The notes beneath the pieces were generated by a model, which saw nothing but the letters and a program-made list of their open reading frames with translations, had not been told where the DNA came from and did no database searches. A program made the translations under genes and the position numbers. A stretch of DNA of 64,000 nucleotides from Quatrionicoccus australiensis (GTDB taxonomy: Bacteria; Pseudomonadota; Gammaproteobacteria; Burkholderiales; Rhodocyclaceae). Positions within the stretch are counted from its first letter, which is position 1, and every line of letters begins with the position of its first letter. Where the stretch lies: NCBI RefSeq assembly GCF_020510525.1, contig NZ_CP075188.1:248001-312000 (forward strand), given 5' to 3'. Below are positions 44,955 to 54,764 of this stretch, one piece after another.

Positions 44955-46008
44955 AAAACCTGTTTTCCATACGGTCGACCGCCGGAATCGGCCTGATTTC
45001 CGTGGCGTTGCTCACCCTGCCATTCGCTGCCGCGCTGGCCGGTCAGGCCTGGGTGCGCATTCTCGACTACGCGATTCTTTACGTCTTCCTGGCACTCGGC
45101 CTGAACATCGTGGTCGGTCTGGCCGGCCTGCTCGATCTTGGCTACATCGCCTTCTACGCGGTCGGCGCCTACAGCTGGGCGCTGCTCGCCAGCCCGCATT
45201 TCGGGCTGCATCTGCCGTTCTGGCTGATCCTGCCGATCGGCGCGCTGGTTGCCTGCTTCTTCGGCGTGCTGCTCGGTTCGCCGACCCTGAAGCTGCGCGG
45301 CGATTATCTGGCGATCGTGACCCTGGGTTTCGGCGAGATCGTGCGCATTTTCATGAACAACCTGAACGCGCCGATCAACATCACCAACGGGCCGCAGGGC
45401 ATCACCCTGATCGACCCGGTGGCGATCGGTGCTTTCAAGTTTTCGGGCACGACGCAGATTTTCGGCTTTTCGCTGAGTGGACCGCTGAAGTATTACTACC
45501 TGCTGCTGGCGCTGGTCAGCCTGGTCATCGTCGTCAATCTGCGCCTGCAGAATTCGCGCATCGGCCGCGCCTGGCAGGCGATCCGCGAAGATGAAATCGC
45601 TGCCAAGGCGGTCGGCATCAACACGCGCAACCTGAAGCTCCTTGCCTTCGCGATGGGCGCCAGTTTCGGCGGTATCGCCGGCGGCGTTTTCGCCGCCATG
45701 CAGGGCTTCGTGTCGCCGGAGAGCTTCTCGCTCAACGAGTCCATCATGATCCTCGCCATGGTCGTGCTTGGCGGCATGGGCCACATTCCCGGCGTGATCC
45801 TCGGCGCGGTGCTGCTCAGTATCCTGCCGGAAGTGCTGCGCTACGGCGTCGGACCGCTGCAGATGGCGCTGTTCGGCAAGCAGTTGCTCGATCCGGAAAG
45901 CCTGCGCCTGCTTGTCTTCGGCCTCGCGCTGGTCCTCGTCATGCGCTTCAAACCGGCCGGCCTGTGGCCGTCGCCGGAGCGCAAGCGGGAGCTGACGGAG
46001 GCGACGCG

Positions 46009-46012
<4 letters not shown>
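44951..46012 (+). CDS. livM: branched-chain amino acid ABC transporter permease LivM
   Basis: 353 residues with YVFLALGLNIVVGLAGLLDLGYIAFYAVGAY (about 38-68) and VLGGMGHIPGVILGA near 275. The start overlaps the livH stop (ATGA) and its stop overlaps the livG start (ATGA), so translation is coupled. Confidence 0.92.
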
Positions 46013-46762
<750 letters not shown>

Positions 46763-46770
<8 letters not shown>

Positions 46771-47467
46771 AGTTACCGGACTCCACGTCGCCTACGGCGG
46801 CATCCAGGCGGTGCGCAGCATCACCTTCCACGTCAATCAGGGCGAGATGGTCGCGCTGATCGGTGCCAACGGCGCCGGCAAGACCAGTACGCTGAAGGCG
46901 ATTGCCCGCGTCATCGATGCGGTCGGGGGCGATGTGCATTTCTGCGGCGAGAAAATCGGCCGCATTGCGCCGCACGACATCATCCGCAAGGGCATTGCGC
47001 TGGTCCCGGAAGGGCGCGGCGTCTTCCCGCGCCTGACGGTGGCCGAGAACCTGGCAATGGGCGCCTTCATCCGCGACGACAAGGCCGAAATCGCCATCGA
47101 CCTGGCCAAGGTCTACGGCTATTTCCCGCGCCTCAAGGAGCGCGAAACCCAGCTCGCCGGCACGCTCTCGGGCGGCGAACAGCAAATGCTGGCGATCGGC
47201 CGTGCCCTGATGAGCCGGCCCAAGTTGCTGTTGCTCGACGAACCGTCGATGGGCCTGGCGCCGATCATGGTCCAGAAAATTTTTGAAGTCGTCCGCGCCG
47301 TGGCCGCCGATGGCATGACCACGCTGCTCATCGAACAGAACGCCAAACTGGCGCTGCAGGTCAGCCAGCGCGCCTACGTCATGGAAAGCGGGGCGATCAC
47401 CCTGCATGGCGATTCGGTCGACCTGCTCGAAGACCCGAAAGTCAGGGCAGCCTACCTCGGCGAGTGA
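46763..47467 (+). CDS. livF: branched-chain amino acid ABC transporter ATPase LivF
   Basis: 234 residues from a GTG at 46763 that overlaps the livG stop by 8 bases. Walker A GANGAGKTS, signature LSGGEQQMLAIGRAL, Walker B LLLDEPSMGLAP. Last gene of livKHMGF. Confidence 0.92.
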
Positions 47468-47552
47468 GCAGCGGCCGGGCATCCCCGGGCGGGCCGGCTG
47501 AGCGGTTAGAATCCAGCCTGCTGCGCTGTGGCATGAAAATAAAGGAATAAAC

Positions 47553-49547
47553 ATGGCAACCTGGGGATTCGGCCTGCGCGCCAAGTCGTTGCTGGCCTTG
47601 GTGCTGGCCTGCGCTTTCGCGCTGCTGCCGGCCGGGCTGATCGGCTGGCAAGTGCTCGACGGGGTGCGCAATCACTTCGGCGAGGCGTATGCGCGCAATT
47701 TCGCGCAGTTGAAGCGGCAGAGCATCCTCGCGCCGGTGGCGCGCGATCTCGCCTTGTCGCAGCGGCTGGCCGATTCGGTGGTGGTCCGGCAGTGGCTGCT
47801 CGATGAGGAGAACCCGGCCAAGAAGGCCTTGTTCTTCGAGGAAGCCGAAGGCTACCGCAAGGTTTTCCGTGACCATGCCTATTTCCTTGCCAGTGCCGGC
47901 AGCGGGCATTTCTACGCCAACGACAACGACAAGCCGTTCAGCGATCAGGCGCGCTATACGCTGGTCGCCGACAAGGCCGACGACTCCTGGTTTTTCAATT
48001 CGCTGGCGCAGGACGACGACTACAACATCAACGTCAATTACGACGCCCATCTCAAGGTCACCCGCGTCTGGCTCAATGTCAGCATTCGCCAGGATGGCCG
48101 CAAGATCGGCGTGGCCGGGGCGGGCATCGACCTGACCGGCTTTCTCAAGGACTTCATCGATACCGAGGAGGTCGGCGTGACGCCGATCATCATCAATCAG
48201 GCCGGTGCCATCCAGGCGCATCGCAACCAGGCGCTGATCGCGATCAACCAGACCAGCGGTGCCGCCGCATCGGAGCAGACCCTGCTCGGGCAATTGTCGG
48301 ATGCCGGGGCCGGGGCTGCCCTGACCCAGGCCATGCAGCAGGCGGTGGCCGCGCCGGGCCAGGTCAGCCTGCTGCACGCCGTGCTCGACGGCAAGCCGCA
48401 ACTGCTCGCCCTGTCCTATATCCCCGAATTGAAATGGCACGTTGTTACGGCGGTCGATCTGCAGGCGGCGCATGTGCTCGACAAGAACTGGCTGAACACG
48501 GCCATCGTCGCGCTGGTCGTGCTGATCGGCATACTCCTGCTGGCCTTCGGCTATGCCGTCGAAAAACTGGTCCTGCAGCCCTTGCGCAAATTGCAGCTGT
48601 CGGCCTCGGCGATGGCCAAGGGCGATTTCGCGGTATCGCTGCCGCCGCCCAGCCGCGACGAGCTGGGTGACCTGAGCCGGGCCTTCGGCGTCATGGCCGA
48701 GCAGATCCGCAGCAATACCGAAGAGCTGGAAAACAAGGTGCAGGCGCGCACGCATGCCCTCGCCACGGCGAACCAGGAAATGCAGCGGGCGCATCAGCAG
48801 ATCAACGATTCGATCGACTACGCCAGCCTGATCCAGCGCGCCATCCTGCCTGACCAGCAATTAAGCCTGCTGCTCGGCGCCCATCATTTCGTGCTGTGGC
48901 GGCCGCGTGACGTGGTCGGTGGCGATTTCTACATTTTCCGTGCTGACGGTGAACGCTATCTGGTTGGCGTCGTCGATTGCGCCGGCCACGGTGTGCCCGG
49001 CGCCCTGATGACCATGCTCGCCCGTTCGGCGCTCGATCACGCCATGAACCAGGTCGGCATCGCCAGCCCGGCAGCCGTGCTCGCCCACACCGACAGCACA
49101 ATGCGCGGCATGTTGCAGCAGTGCGAGTTGCCGCGCGCGATTGCGACCAACATGGATGCCGGCCTGGCCTATGTCGACCGGGAAAAGCGCAGCCTGCGCT
49201 ATGCCGGCGCCAAGATCAGCCTGTACTGGAGCGACGGGCGCGAGGTCGGTGAAATCAAGGGCGGCCGGCGCGCGATCGGCGACCGTCGGCAGGGCAGCTA
49301 TGTCGATAGCGAAATCAGCCTGCAGCCGGGCTTCACCTATTACCTGGTCACCGACGGTTTCCTCGATCAGGCTGGCGGCGAACTGGGCTATGGCTTCGGC
49401 GACACGCGTTTCGCCCAGCTCCTGATGCAGCATGCCGCCCTGCCCATGGCGGAGCAGGCCAGTGCCCTCGACCAGGCGCTGGAGACTTATCGCGGCGACT
49501 ACCCACAACGTGACGACATCACGATATTATCTTTCCGCTTCGAATAA
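47553..49547 (+). CDS. siaA: SiaA-like PP2C phosphatase with Cache and HAMP domains
   Basis: 664 residues: TM1, a dCache-type periplasmic sensor (about 40-310), TM2 (about 315-335), HAMP, coiled coil, and a SpoIIE/RsbU-type PP2C domain (about 430-664) with metal motifs RPRDVVGGDFY, VDCAGHGVPGA and TDGFLDQ. In Pseudomonas SiaA dephosphorylates SiaC. It has its own AAAGGAAT site and is first of a complete siaABCD set. Confidence 0.9.
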   Translation: MATWGFGLRAKSLLALVLACAFALLPAGLIGWQVLDGVRNHFGEAYARNFAQLKRQSILAPVARDLALSQRLADSVVVRQWLLDEENPAKKALFFEEAEGYRKVFRDHAYFLASAGSGHFYANDNDKPFSDQARYTLVADKADDSWFFNSLAQDDDYNINVNYDAHLKVTRVWLNVSIRQDGRKIGVAGAGIDLTGFLKDFIDTEEVGVTPIIINQAGAIQAHRNQALIAINQTSGAAASEQTLLGQLSDAGAGAALTQAMQQAVAAPGQVSLLHAVLDGKPQLLALSYIPELKWHVVTAVDLQAAHVLDKNWLNTAIVALVVLIGILLLAFGYAVEKLVLQPLRKLQLSASAMAKGDFAVSLPPPSRDELGDLSRAFGVMAEQIRSNTEELENKVQARTHALATANQEMQRAHQQINDSIDYASLIQRAILPDQQLSLLLGAHHFVLWRPRDVVGGDFYIFRADGERYLVGVVDCAGHGVPGALMTMLARSALDHAMNQVGIASPAAVLAHTDSTMRGMLQQCELPRAIATNMDAGLAYVDREKRSLRYAGAKISLYWSDGREVGEIKGGRRAIGDRRQGSYVDSEISLQPGFTYYLVTDGFLDQAGGELGYGFGDTRFAQLLMQHAALPMAEQASALDQALETYRGDYPQRDDITILSFRFE

Positions 49548-49559
49548 TCAGGGATCGCC

Positions 49560-50102
49560 ATGGACTCGATGGATTTCTTTGCACTGAGAGAGCTGTTCAA
49601 CCGCAGCCGCATCCTGCTTTGTTTCAACGGCCCGATTTCGCGCAGCCTGATCGAGGAAATCGGCAATGCGCTGAAAAATTACCTGCAGGCCGATAACGCG
49701 CTGCCGGCGGCGGCGATGGACGTTTTTGGCGTGTATATCGAAATGACCCAGAATATTCGGCACTACGCGCTGGCCATGGGCTACGATGATCTCGACAGTT
49801 CGGCGACGGTGGTCGTAGCACGCGACGGCGACGGGCGTTATCTGGTGCAGGCCGGCAACCTGGTCGAACCGGCTGATGGCGCGGCACTGATGCAGCGTGT
49901 CAATGAACTGGCGGCGCTGGACAAGACCGAGCTCAAGGCTGCCTACAAGGCTCAGTTGCGCCAGCCGCGCGACGAAAATGCGCGCAGTGGTGCCGGCCTC
50001 GGCCTGATCGACGTGGCGCGCAAGTCGGCGCAGCCGCTCTGTGCCAGCCTGTCACCGGTCAATGAAGGTCGCGCTTTCTTCAGCCTGCGCGCCGTTATCT
50101 GA
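49560..50102 (+). CDS. siaB: SiaB-like protein kinase
   Basis: 180 residues, GHKL-like fold with N-box VYIEMTQNIRHYA (about 61-73) and G-box SGAGLGLIDVARK (about 142-154). The family phosphorylates SiaC and so opposes SiaA. It starts 12 bases after siaA. Confidence 0.88.
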   Translation: MDSMDFFALRELFNRSRILLCFNGPISRSLIEEIGNALKNYLQADNALPAAAMDVFGVYIEMTQNIRHYALAMGYDDLDSSATVVVARDGDGRYLVQAGNLVEPADGAALMQRVNELAALDKTELKAAYKAQLRQPRDENARSGAGLGLIDVARKSAQPLCASLSPVNEGRAFFSLRAVI

Positions 50103-50125
50103 ATTTTGTTGGAGTACCGAGACAA

Positions 50126-50503
50126 ATGAATGCTTTGAATATTCCGGCCGGCTCTTCCACCCCGGGCGTCACCGCCGATTGGGAGGCTGGTTTGCTGGTC
50201 ATGCGTGGCGACTCCTATCCGGAAAATTCCTTCGAGTTCTTCGGTCCGGTGATCGACTGGATCGAGCGCTACCTCAAGGAAAGCGCCGCGCCCTTGCGTC
50301 TCGAACTGCATTTGGTCTACATGAACACGTCCTCGGTCAAGGCGATGATGGACATTTTCGATCTCCTCGAGGAGTCGCATGCGAAGGGGCGCCAGGTCAG
50401 CGTGGACTGGATCTACGATCCGCGCAACGAGAGGGTGCTCGGACTTGCCGACGAGTTCCGCGAGGATTGCAGTTTCCCGTTCTCGATTGCCGTCGATGGC
50501 TGA
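50126..50503 (+). CDS. siaC: SiaC-like biofilm regulation phosphoprotein
   Basis: 125 residues (DUF1987). The phosphorylated threonine of characterised SiaC is Thr68, and here YMNTSSVK puts Thr at residue 68 exactly. Unphosphorylated SiaC binds and activates SiaD in Pseudomonas. Its stop overlaps the siaD start by 8 bases. Confidence 0.9.
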   Translation: MNALNIPAGSSTPGVTADWEAGLLVMRGDSYPENSFEFFGPVIDWIERYLKESAAPLRLELHLVYMNTSSVKAMMDIFDLLEESHAKGRQVSVDWIYDPRNERVLGLADEFREDCSFPFSIAVDG

Positions 50504-51302
50504 CCGCAGCTTGCTGCATCCGGCCGAACGCGACCTGCTTGAGCAGGTCGAGCGTCTCCTGGCCGATCCGGCAGAGCAGGACAATTCGCTGCGTGCCGCG
50601 CTCGCCGCCTTGTTTGCCTACAGCGAGTTGCAACGCGAACGTCTGGAGCGCGTGGTGCGCATTTCCGACGGCTACCAGCATGTGACGCGGGGCGAAAAGC
50701 AGAGCCTTGTCGATCAGTACGACCGGCAATTGCGCCGCCTGGAAAAGCTGGCGCGGATTTCCGATCGCTACCAGAACAGCCTGCGTGAAATGAGCGAAGC
50801 CCTGCGCGATGCCGCCCTGCACGATACGCTGACTGGCCTCGGCAATCGCCGTTTCCTGATGGAGCGGCTCAAGGACGAAACCGAAAGAGCCAGCCGCAAG
50901 GGGCAGCTTTACGCGGTGGGGATACTTGATGTCGACCACTTCAAGCTGATCAACGATCGATTCGGGCACGAGGCTGGCGACCAGGCCCTCTGCCTGATTG
51001 CCAATGCGATCAAGGATGCCCTGCGCGAGTATGATCAGTGCGGACGCTGGGGGGGCGAGGAGTTCCTGATCATCCTGCCCGATACCTCGCTCGAGTTTGC
51101 CGTGCAGGTGGCCGAACGCGTTCGCCTCGCGATCAGGAATACCGGGTTCGACTTCATCGAAGGCGGCGGGGGCGTAACCGCCAGTATCGGCATCACGATC
51201 TACCAGCCGGGCGAGCCCTATTCCGCAGCGGTCAACCGGGCCGACAGTGCCTTGTTGCAAGCAAAAGAGCTTGGTCGCGATCGCGTCGCTGCGGCCAGCT
51301 GA
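50496..51302 (+). CDS. siaD: SiaD-like diguanylate cyclase
   Basis: 268 residues from the ATG at 50496; the upstream in-frame extension overlaps siaC. N-terminal helical/coiled-coil region (about 1-105) without TM, as in SiaD, and a GGDEF domain with GGEEF and DTLTGLGNRRFL. In Pseudomonas, SiaC binding to the stalk activates c-di-GMP synthesis. Converges on fdhE. Confidence 0.88.
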   Translation: MADRSLLHPAERDLLEQVERLLADPAEQDNSLRAALAALFAYSELQRERLERVVRISDGYQHVTRGEKQSLVDQYDRQLRRLEKLARISDRYQNSLREMSEALRDAALHDTLTGLGNRRFLMERLKDETERASRKGQLYAVGILDVDHFKLINDRFGHEAGDQALCLIANAIKDALREYDQCGRWGGEEFLIILPDTSLEFAVQVAERVRLAIRNTGFDFIEGGGGVTASIGITIYQPGEPYSAAVNRADSALLQAKELGRDRVAAAS

Positions 51303-51381
51303 GCGCGCTGTATCGTAGCGGTTTGCCGCGACTCGGGTGGTGGGGCAGGGGACGAAGTCGCCGCCCCCCGGTCGCCGACCT

Positions 51382-52290
51382 TCAGGCCGCCTCGCCTTCG
51401 CCGAGGAAGAGGTTGGGCAGGGCGCGCGCATAGCCCTGTTCGCCGACCAGCACGTCGAGCGCCAGCGTTGCCAGGTCATCGGCGAGCGGATCGACGTTGA
51501 TATCCTTGTCCTGGAAGAAGGTCTTGATATAGCCGTGGCAATGCTCGCAGGTTTCGGCCTGGACCGCGCCGCTGCTGCCTTCGAGGCCGAGGTAATCGAC
51601 CCGGCTGCCCTCGGTGCACAGCGTGCAACGGGCACGCACGGCATTCCAGCGTGTCGCGCACAGGCTGCATTCCTGATAGCGCAGGCCGGCGGCACCGTCA
51701 CCGGCGCGCACGATGCTGCCGAGCGCGGCGCTGCCGCAGCAGGGGCAGCTTTCCGGTTCGCTGTCCAGGTGGCTGCTGGCGGGCAGGCCGAGATGGCGGG
51801 CGGCACCGCTCCAGACAACTTGCAGGGCTGCGGCGACGATCAGGTCCACCGTGTCGCGGCCGGCGGCGACGGCCTGTCCGGCGGCAAGTTCAAGGCAGGC
51901 GGCGGCGCGTTGTTCGAGACTGGCGCTGGTTTCTGCCTGTAAATCGACGTTGACCGCTGCGGCCAGACTGGCGCAGATCGCCGGCCAGGTCTGGCGCAAT
52001 GCTGTTTGCCCGGCATGCAGCACGGGGTGGTGCGGATCGAGCGTGGCAGCCTGGCGCAGGCCGCTGTCGGCGAGGCCGGTCAGGGCCTGTTGCTGCGCAT
52101 CCGCCAGGTCAGCCAGCCACAACAGCCAGGGCGCCATGCTGTGGCCGCCGGCGAGATGACGCAGGCGGGCGGCACGGCGGGCGAAGAGATCGGCGGCCGG
52201 GGCGAGCAGGGCGGGCGGGGTGACGGTCGAGGGCAGGATTTGGGGTGGCAGATTCGGGGGCGGCAGGTTCATGGTGGCTGGTTGGGACAT
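51382..52290 (-). CDS. fdhE: formate dehydrogenase accessory protein FdhE
   Basis: 302 residues with four CxxC pairs in the C-terminal half (CPCCG, CSLCATRW, CTLC, CEHCHGY), matching FdhE, a metal-binding protein needed for formate dehydrogenase-N/O assembly. It starts 2 bases after fdhD. Confidence 0.9.
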   Translation of the reverse strand: MSQPATMNLPPPNLPPQILPSTVTPPALLAPAADLFARRAARLRHLAGGHSMAPWLLWLADLADAQQQALTGLADSGLRQAATLDPHHPVLHAGQTALRQTWPAICASLAAAVNVDLQAETSASLEQRAAACLELAAGQAVAAGRDTVDLIVAAALQVVWSGAARHLGLPASSHLDSEPESCPCCGSAALGSIVRAGDGAAGLRYQECSLCATRWNAVRARCTLCTEGSRVDYLGLEGSSGAVQAETCEHCHGYIKTFFQDKDINVDPLADDLATLALDVLVGEQGYARALPNLFLGEGEAA

Positions 52291-52292
52291 GC

Positions 52293-53174
52293 TTAGATGA
52301 CGGGGTGGAGCAGGTTTTCGGCCTGCGTGCCGAGGCGTTCGCTGTGGCTGTAGGCGACGAGCTGGCCGGGGCGGGCGAAGCCGAGCAGCATGATACCGGC
52401 GGCTTCGGCCTGGCGGATGGCGAGTGAGGTCGGCGCGGAAATCGCGACCAGGGTGATGATGCCCGCAGTGGCTGCCTTCTGCACCATTTCATAGGAAGCG
52501 CGGCTGGTGACCAGCGCGAAGCCGGCACCGCGCGGTGTTTTCTGGCGGGCGAGGGCGCCGACCAGCTTGTCGAGCGCATTGTGGCGGCCGACATCCTCGC
52601 GGCAGCACTGGATGTTGCCCGCGAGATCGGCCCAGGCCGCGCCGTGTGCCGAGCCGGTCTGGCGGCGCAGCGGCTGCCAGTCGTTGAGCTGTTGCAGGCA
52701 GCGGTCGATGGCGGCGAGGCTGACCTGTTGCTCGCCCGTTGTTGCGAGCGCGGCCGGCATGCGCGCAACGTCGGCCAGGCTTTCGACGCCGCACAGGCCG
52801 CAACCGGTGCGTCCGGCCAGATTGCGCCGGCGTTCCTTGAGTTGCAGGAAACGTTGCGGCGCGATGTCCATTTCGATGCTGATGCCGTTGCAGGTGTTGC
52901 GTACTTCGAGGTCGTACAGCTCGCGCCGATGCGCCAGGATGCCTTCGCCGAGACTGAAGCCGAGGGCGAAATCCTCGAGGTCGGCCGGCGAGGCCAGCAT
53001 CACGGCCTGCGAAATGCCGTTGTAGACGAGCGCGACCGGGACTTCCTCGATCACTTCATCGTCGCTGGCCGCGGCGACGCCGCGGCAGACGCGGACGACA
53101 TCGTGCAGGGCGGCAGTCGGCGGCAGAACGGAATCGTCATCGGACAGTTCGGGGCGGATCAGGAAATCGGCCAT
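52293..53174 (-). CDS. fdhD: formate dehydrogenase sulfurtransferase FdhD
   Basis: 293 residues from the ATG at 53174; the upstream in-frame extension has no similarity. TGCGLCGVESL carries the CxxC (about 130) that relays sulfur from IscS to the molybdenum cofactor, and GREDVGRHNALDKLVGA is a second signature. It follows the cytochrome subunit by 73 bases. Confidence 0.93.
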   Translation of the reverse strand: MADFLIRPELSDDDSVLPPTAALHDVVRVCRGVAAASDDEVIEEVPVALVYNGISQAVMLASPADLEDFALGFSLGEGILAHRRELYDLEVRNTCNGISIEMDIAPQRFLQLKERRRNLAGRTGCGLCGVESLADVARMPAALATTGEQQVSLAAIDRCLQQLNDWQPLRRQTGSAHGAAWADLAGNIQCCREDVGRHNALDKLVGALARQKTPRGAGFALVTSRASYEMVQKAATAGIITLVAISAPTSLAIRQAEAAGIMLLGFARPGQLVAYSHSERLGTQAENLLHPVI

Positions 53175-53247
53175 GCTGCGGTCCTTCCTCAAAAAGACGG
53201 GGGGCACGGCGTCGCCGCCATGCGCCCCCAAAGCGCAAGGTAAAGCT

Positions 53248-53868
53248 TTACTTGCCGGTGACCTGACGGTACCAGCCACGGTGGTGCTGCTTGGCCCAGG
53301 CGCGGGTGACCGTGCCGTACCACATGGCGCGTACCGTGCCCTTGACCCAGATCGCGGCATAGACGTGCACCATGATCAGGCCGATCATCACCGCGCCGGC
53401 CGCGGCATGCACCACGGCGCCGAGACGGACAAGGGTGATGTCGAAACCGAACCAGGCCCGCCAGATGGCGAGGCCGGATAAAGTCATCAGCAGCATGCAG
53501 GCGGCGAGCGCCCAGAACATGACCTTCTGGCCGCCGTTGTACTTGCCCTGTTCCGGCATGTCGTGGTCGTTGCCGTCTACCATGTTCTTGGCCTTGGCCA
53601 GCCATTCCTTGTCGGCCGGCGTCATCTTGTTGAGATGCTTGAAGCGCAGGAAGATGACCAGGAAGGCCGCGGCCATGATCACCCCGATGTAGGGGTGAAT
53701 GATGCGCGCCCAGACCGGGCCGCCGAACAGCTGCGTCAGCGGGAAGAAGGCCGGGTGGAAGAAGGCCAGGCCGGAGAGGGCGAGCAGGATGAAGCTGATG
53801 CCCACCGTCCAGTGGTTGGCGCGTTCGGAAGCGTTGTAGCGCTTCAGGTCTTTCGGGTCGCGAATCAT
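53248..53868 (-). CDS. formate dehydrogenase cytochrome b subunit (gamma)
   Basis: 206 residues with four TM helices and His ligands in [14 protein letters not shown], and [20 protein letters not shown]. It anchors the periplasmic complex and passes electrons to quinone. Its ATG overlaps the stop of the iron-sulfur subunit gene by 4 bases. Confidence 0.92.
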   Translation of the reverse strand: MIRDPKDLKRYNASERANHWTVGISFILLALSGLAFFHPAFFPLTQLFGGPVWARIIHPYIGVIMAAAFLVIFLRFKHLNKMTPADKEWLAKAKNMVDGNDHDMPEQGKYNGGQKVMFWALAACMLLMTLSGLAIWRAWFGFDITLVRLGAVVHAAAGAVMIGLIMVHVYAAIWVKGTVRAMWYGTVTRAWAKQHHRGWYRQVTGK

Positions 53869-54752
53869 TGTGCGTCCTCCTTTTCGATCTCATCTTCGAT
53901 CTCTCGCGAGACCTCGTTCGGACCCTTGGTCACGTAGTGGAACAGGCTGCCCAGCGCGACAGCACCCAGCGCCAGCGTGGCGAGCGGCTTGGTGAAGCCC
54001 TTCCAGAGCGAGACCAGCGGGCTGATCGACGGGTTGGCCGGCAGGCCGCTGTAGAGGTCCGGCCGGTCGGCATGGTGCAGCACGTACATCACGTGCGTGC
54101 CGCCAACGCCTTGCGGGTCGTAGAGACCGGCATTCTCGTAGCCGCGCCGCTTGAGGTCGGCGACCCGACCGCCGGCATAGACCTTCATGTCTTCCTTGCT
54201 GCCGAACTGGATGGCACCGGTCGGGCAGGTCTTGACGCAAGCCGGCTCCTGGCCGACTGCGACGCGGTCGGAACACAGCGAGCACTTGTAGGCCTTGCTG
54301 TCTTCCTTGGAGATGCGCGGCACATTGAACGGGCAGCCGGTCACGCAGTAGCCGCAGCCGATGCAGTTTTCCTGGTGGAAATCGACGATGCCGTTCTTGT
54401 ACTGGATGATCGCGCCGGGCGCCGGGCAGGCTTTCAGGCAGCCCGGATCGGCACAATGCATGCAGCCGTCCTTCCTGATCAGCCATTCGAGCTTGCCCAT
54501 CTCCTCGGTTTCGGAAAAGCGCATGACCGTCCAGGCCTTGGCGTCGAGGTCGACCGGGTTGTCGTAGACGCCGATGTTCTCGCCGACGTCGGCGCGGATG
54601 TCATTCCACTCCGAGCACGCTACCTGGCAGGCCTTGCAGCCGATGCAGGTGGTGACGTCGATGAGCTTGGCGATTTCCATTGTTTCGCGCACCTGCGTAG
54701 ACGGAGTTGTCGTCGCCGAGCGCTGTTTGATGTCCAAAGATTGCAATGCCAT
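53865..54752 (-). CDS. formate dehydrogenase iron-sulfur subunit (beta)
   Basis: 295 residues with four ferredoxin-type Cys clusters ([65 protein letters not shown]) and one C-terminal TM helix ([15 protein letters not shown], about 260-278), as in FdnH/FdoH. The N-terminal 25 residues before MEIAKLID are unusually long; an internal ATG there is an alternative start. Confidence 0.93.
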   Translation of the reverse strand: MALQSLDIKQRSATTTPSTQVRETMEIAKLIDVTTCIGCKACQVACSEWNDIRADVGENIGVYDNPVDLDAKAWTVMRFSETEEMGKLEWLIRKDGCMHCADPGCLKACPAPGAIIQYKNGIVDFHQENCIGCGYCVTGCPFNVPRISKEDSKAYKCSLCSDRVAVGQEPACVKTCPTGAIQFGSKEDMKVYAGGRVADLKRRGYENAGLYDPQGVGGTHVMYVLHHADRPDLYSGLPANPSISPLVSLWKGFTKPLATLALGAVALGSLFHYVTKGPNEVSREIEDEIEKEDAQ

Positions 54753-54764
54753 GTCTACGCTCCC

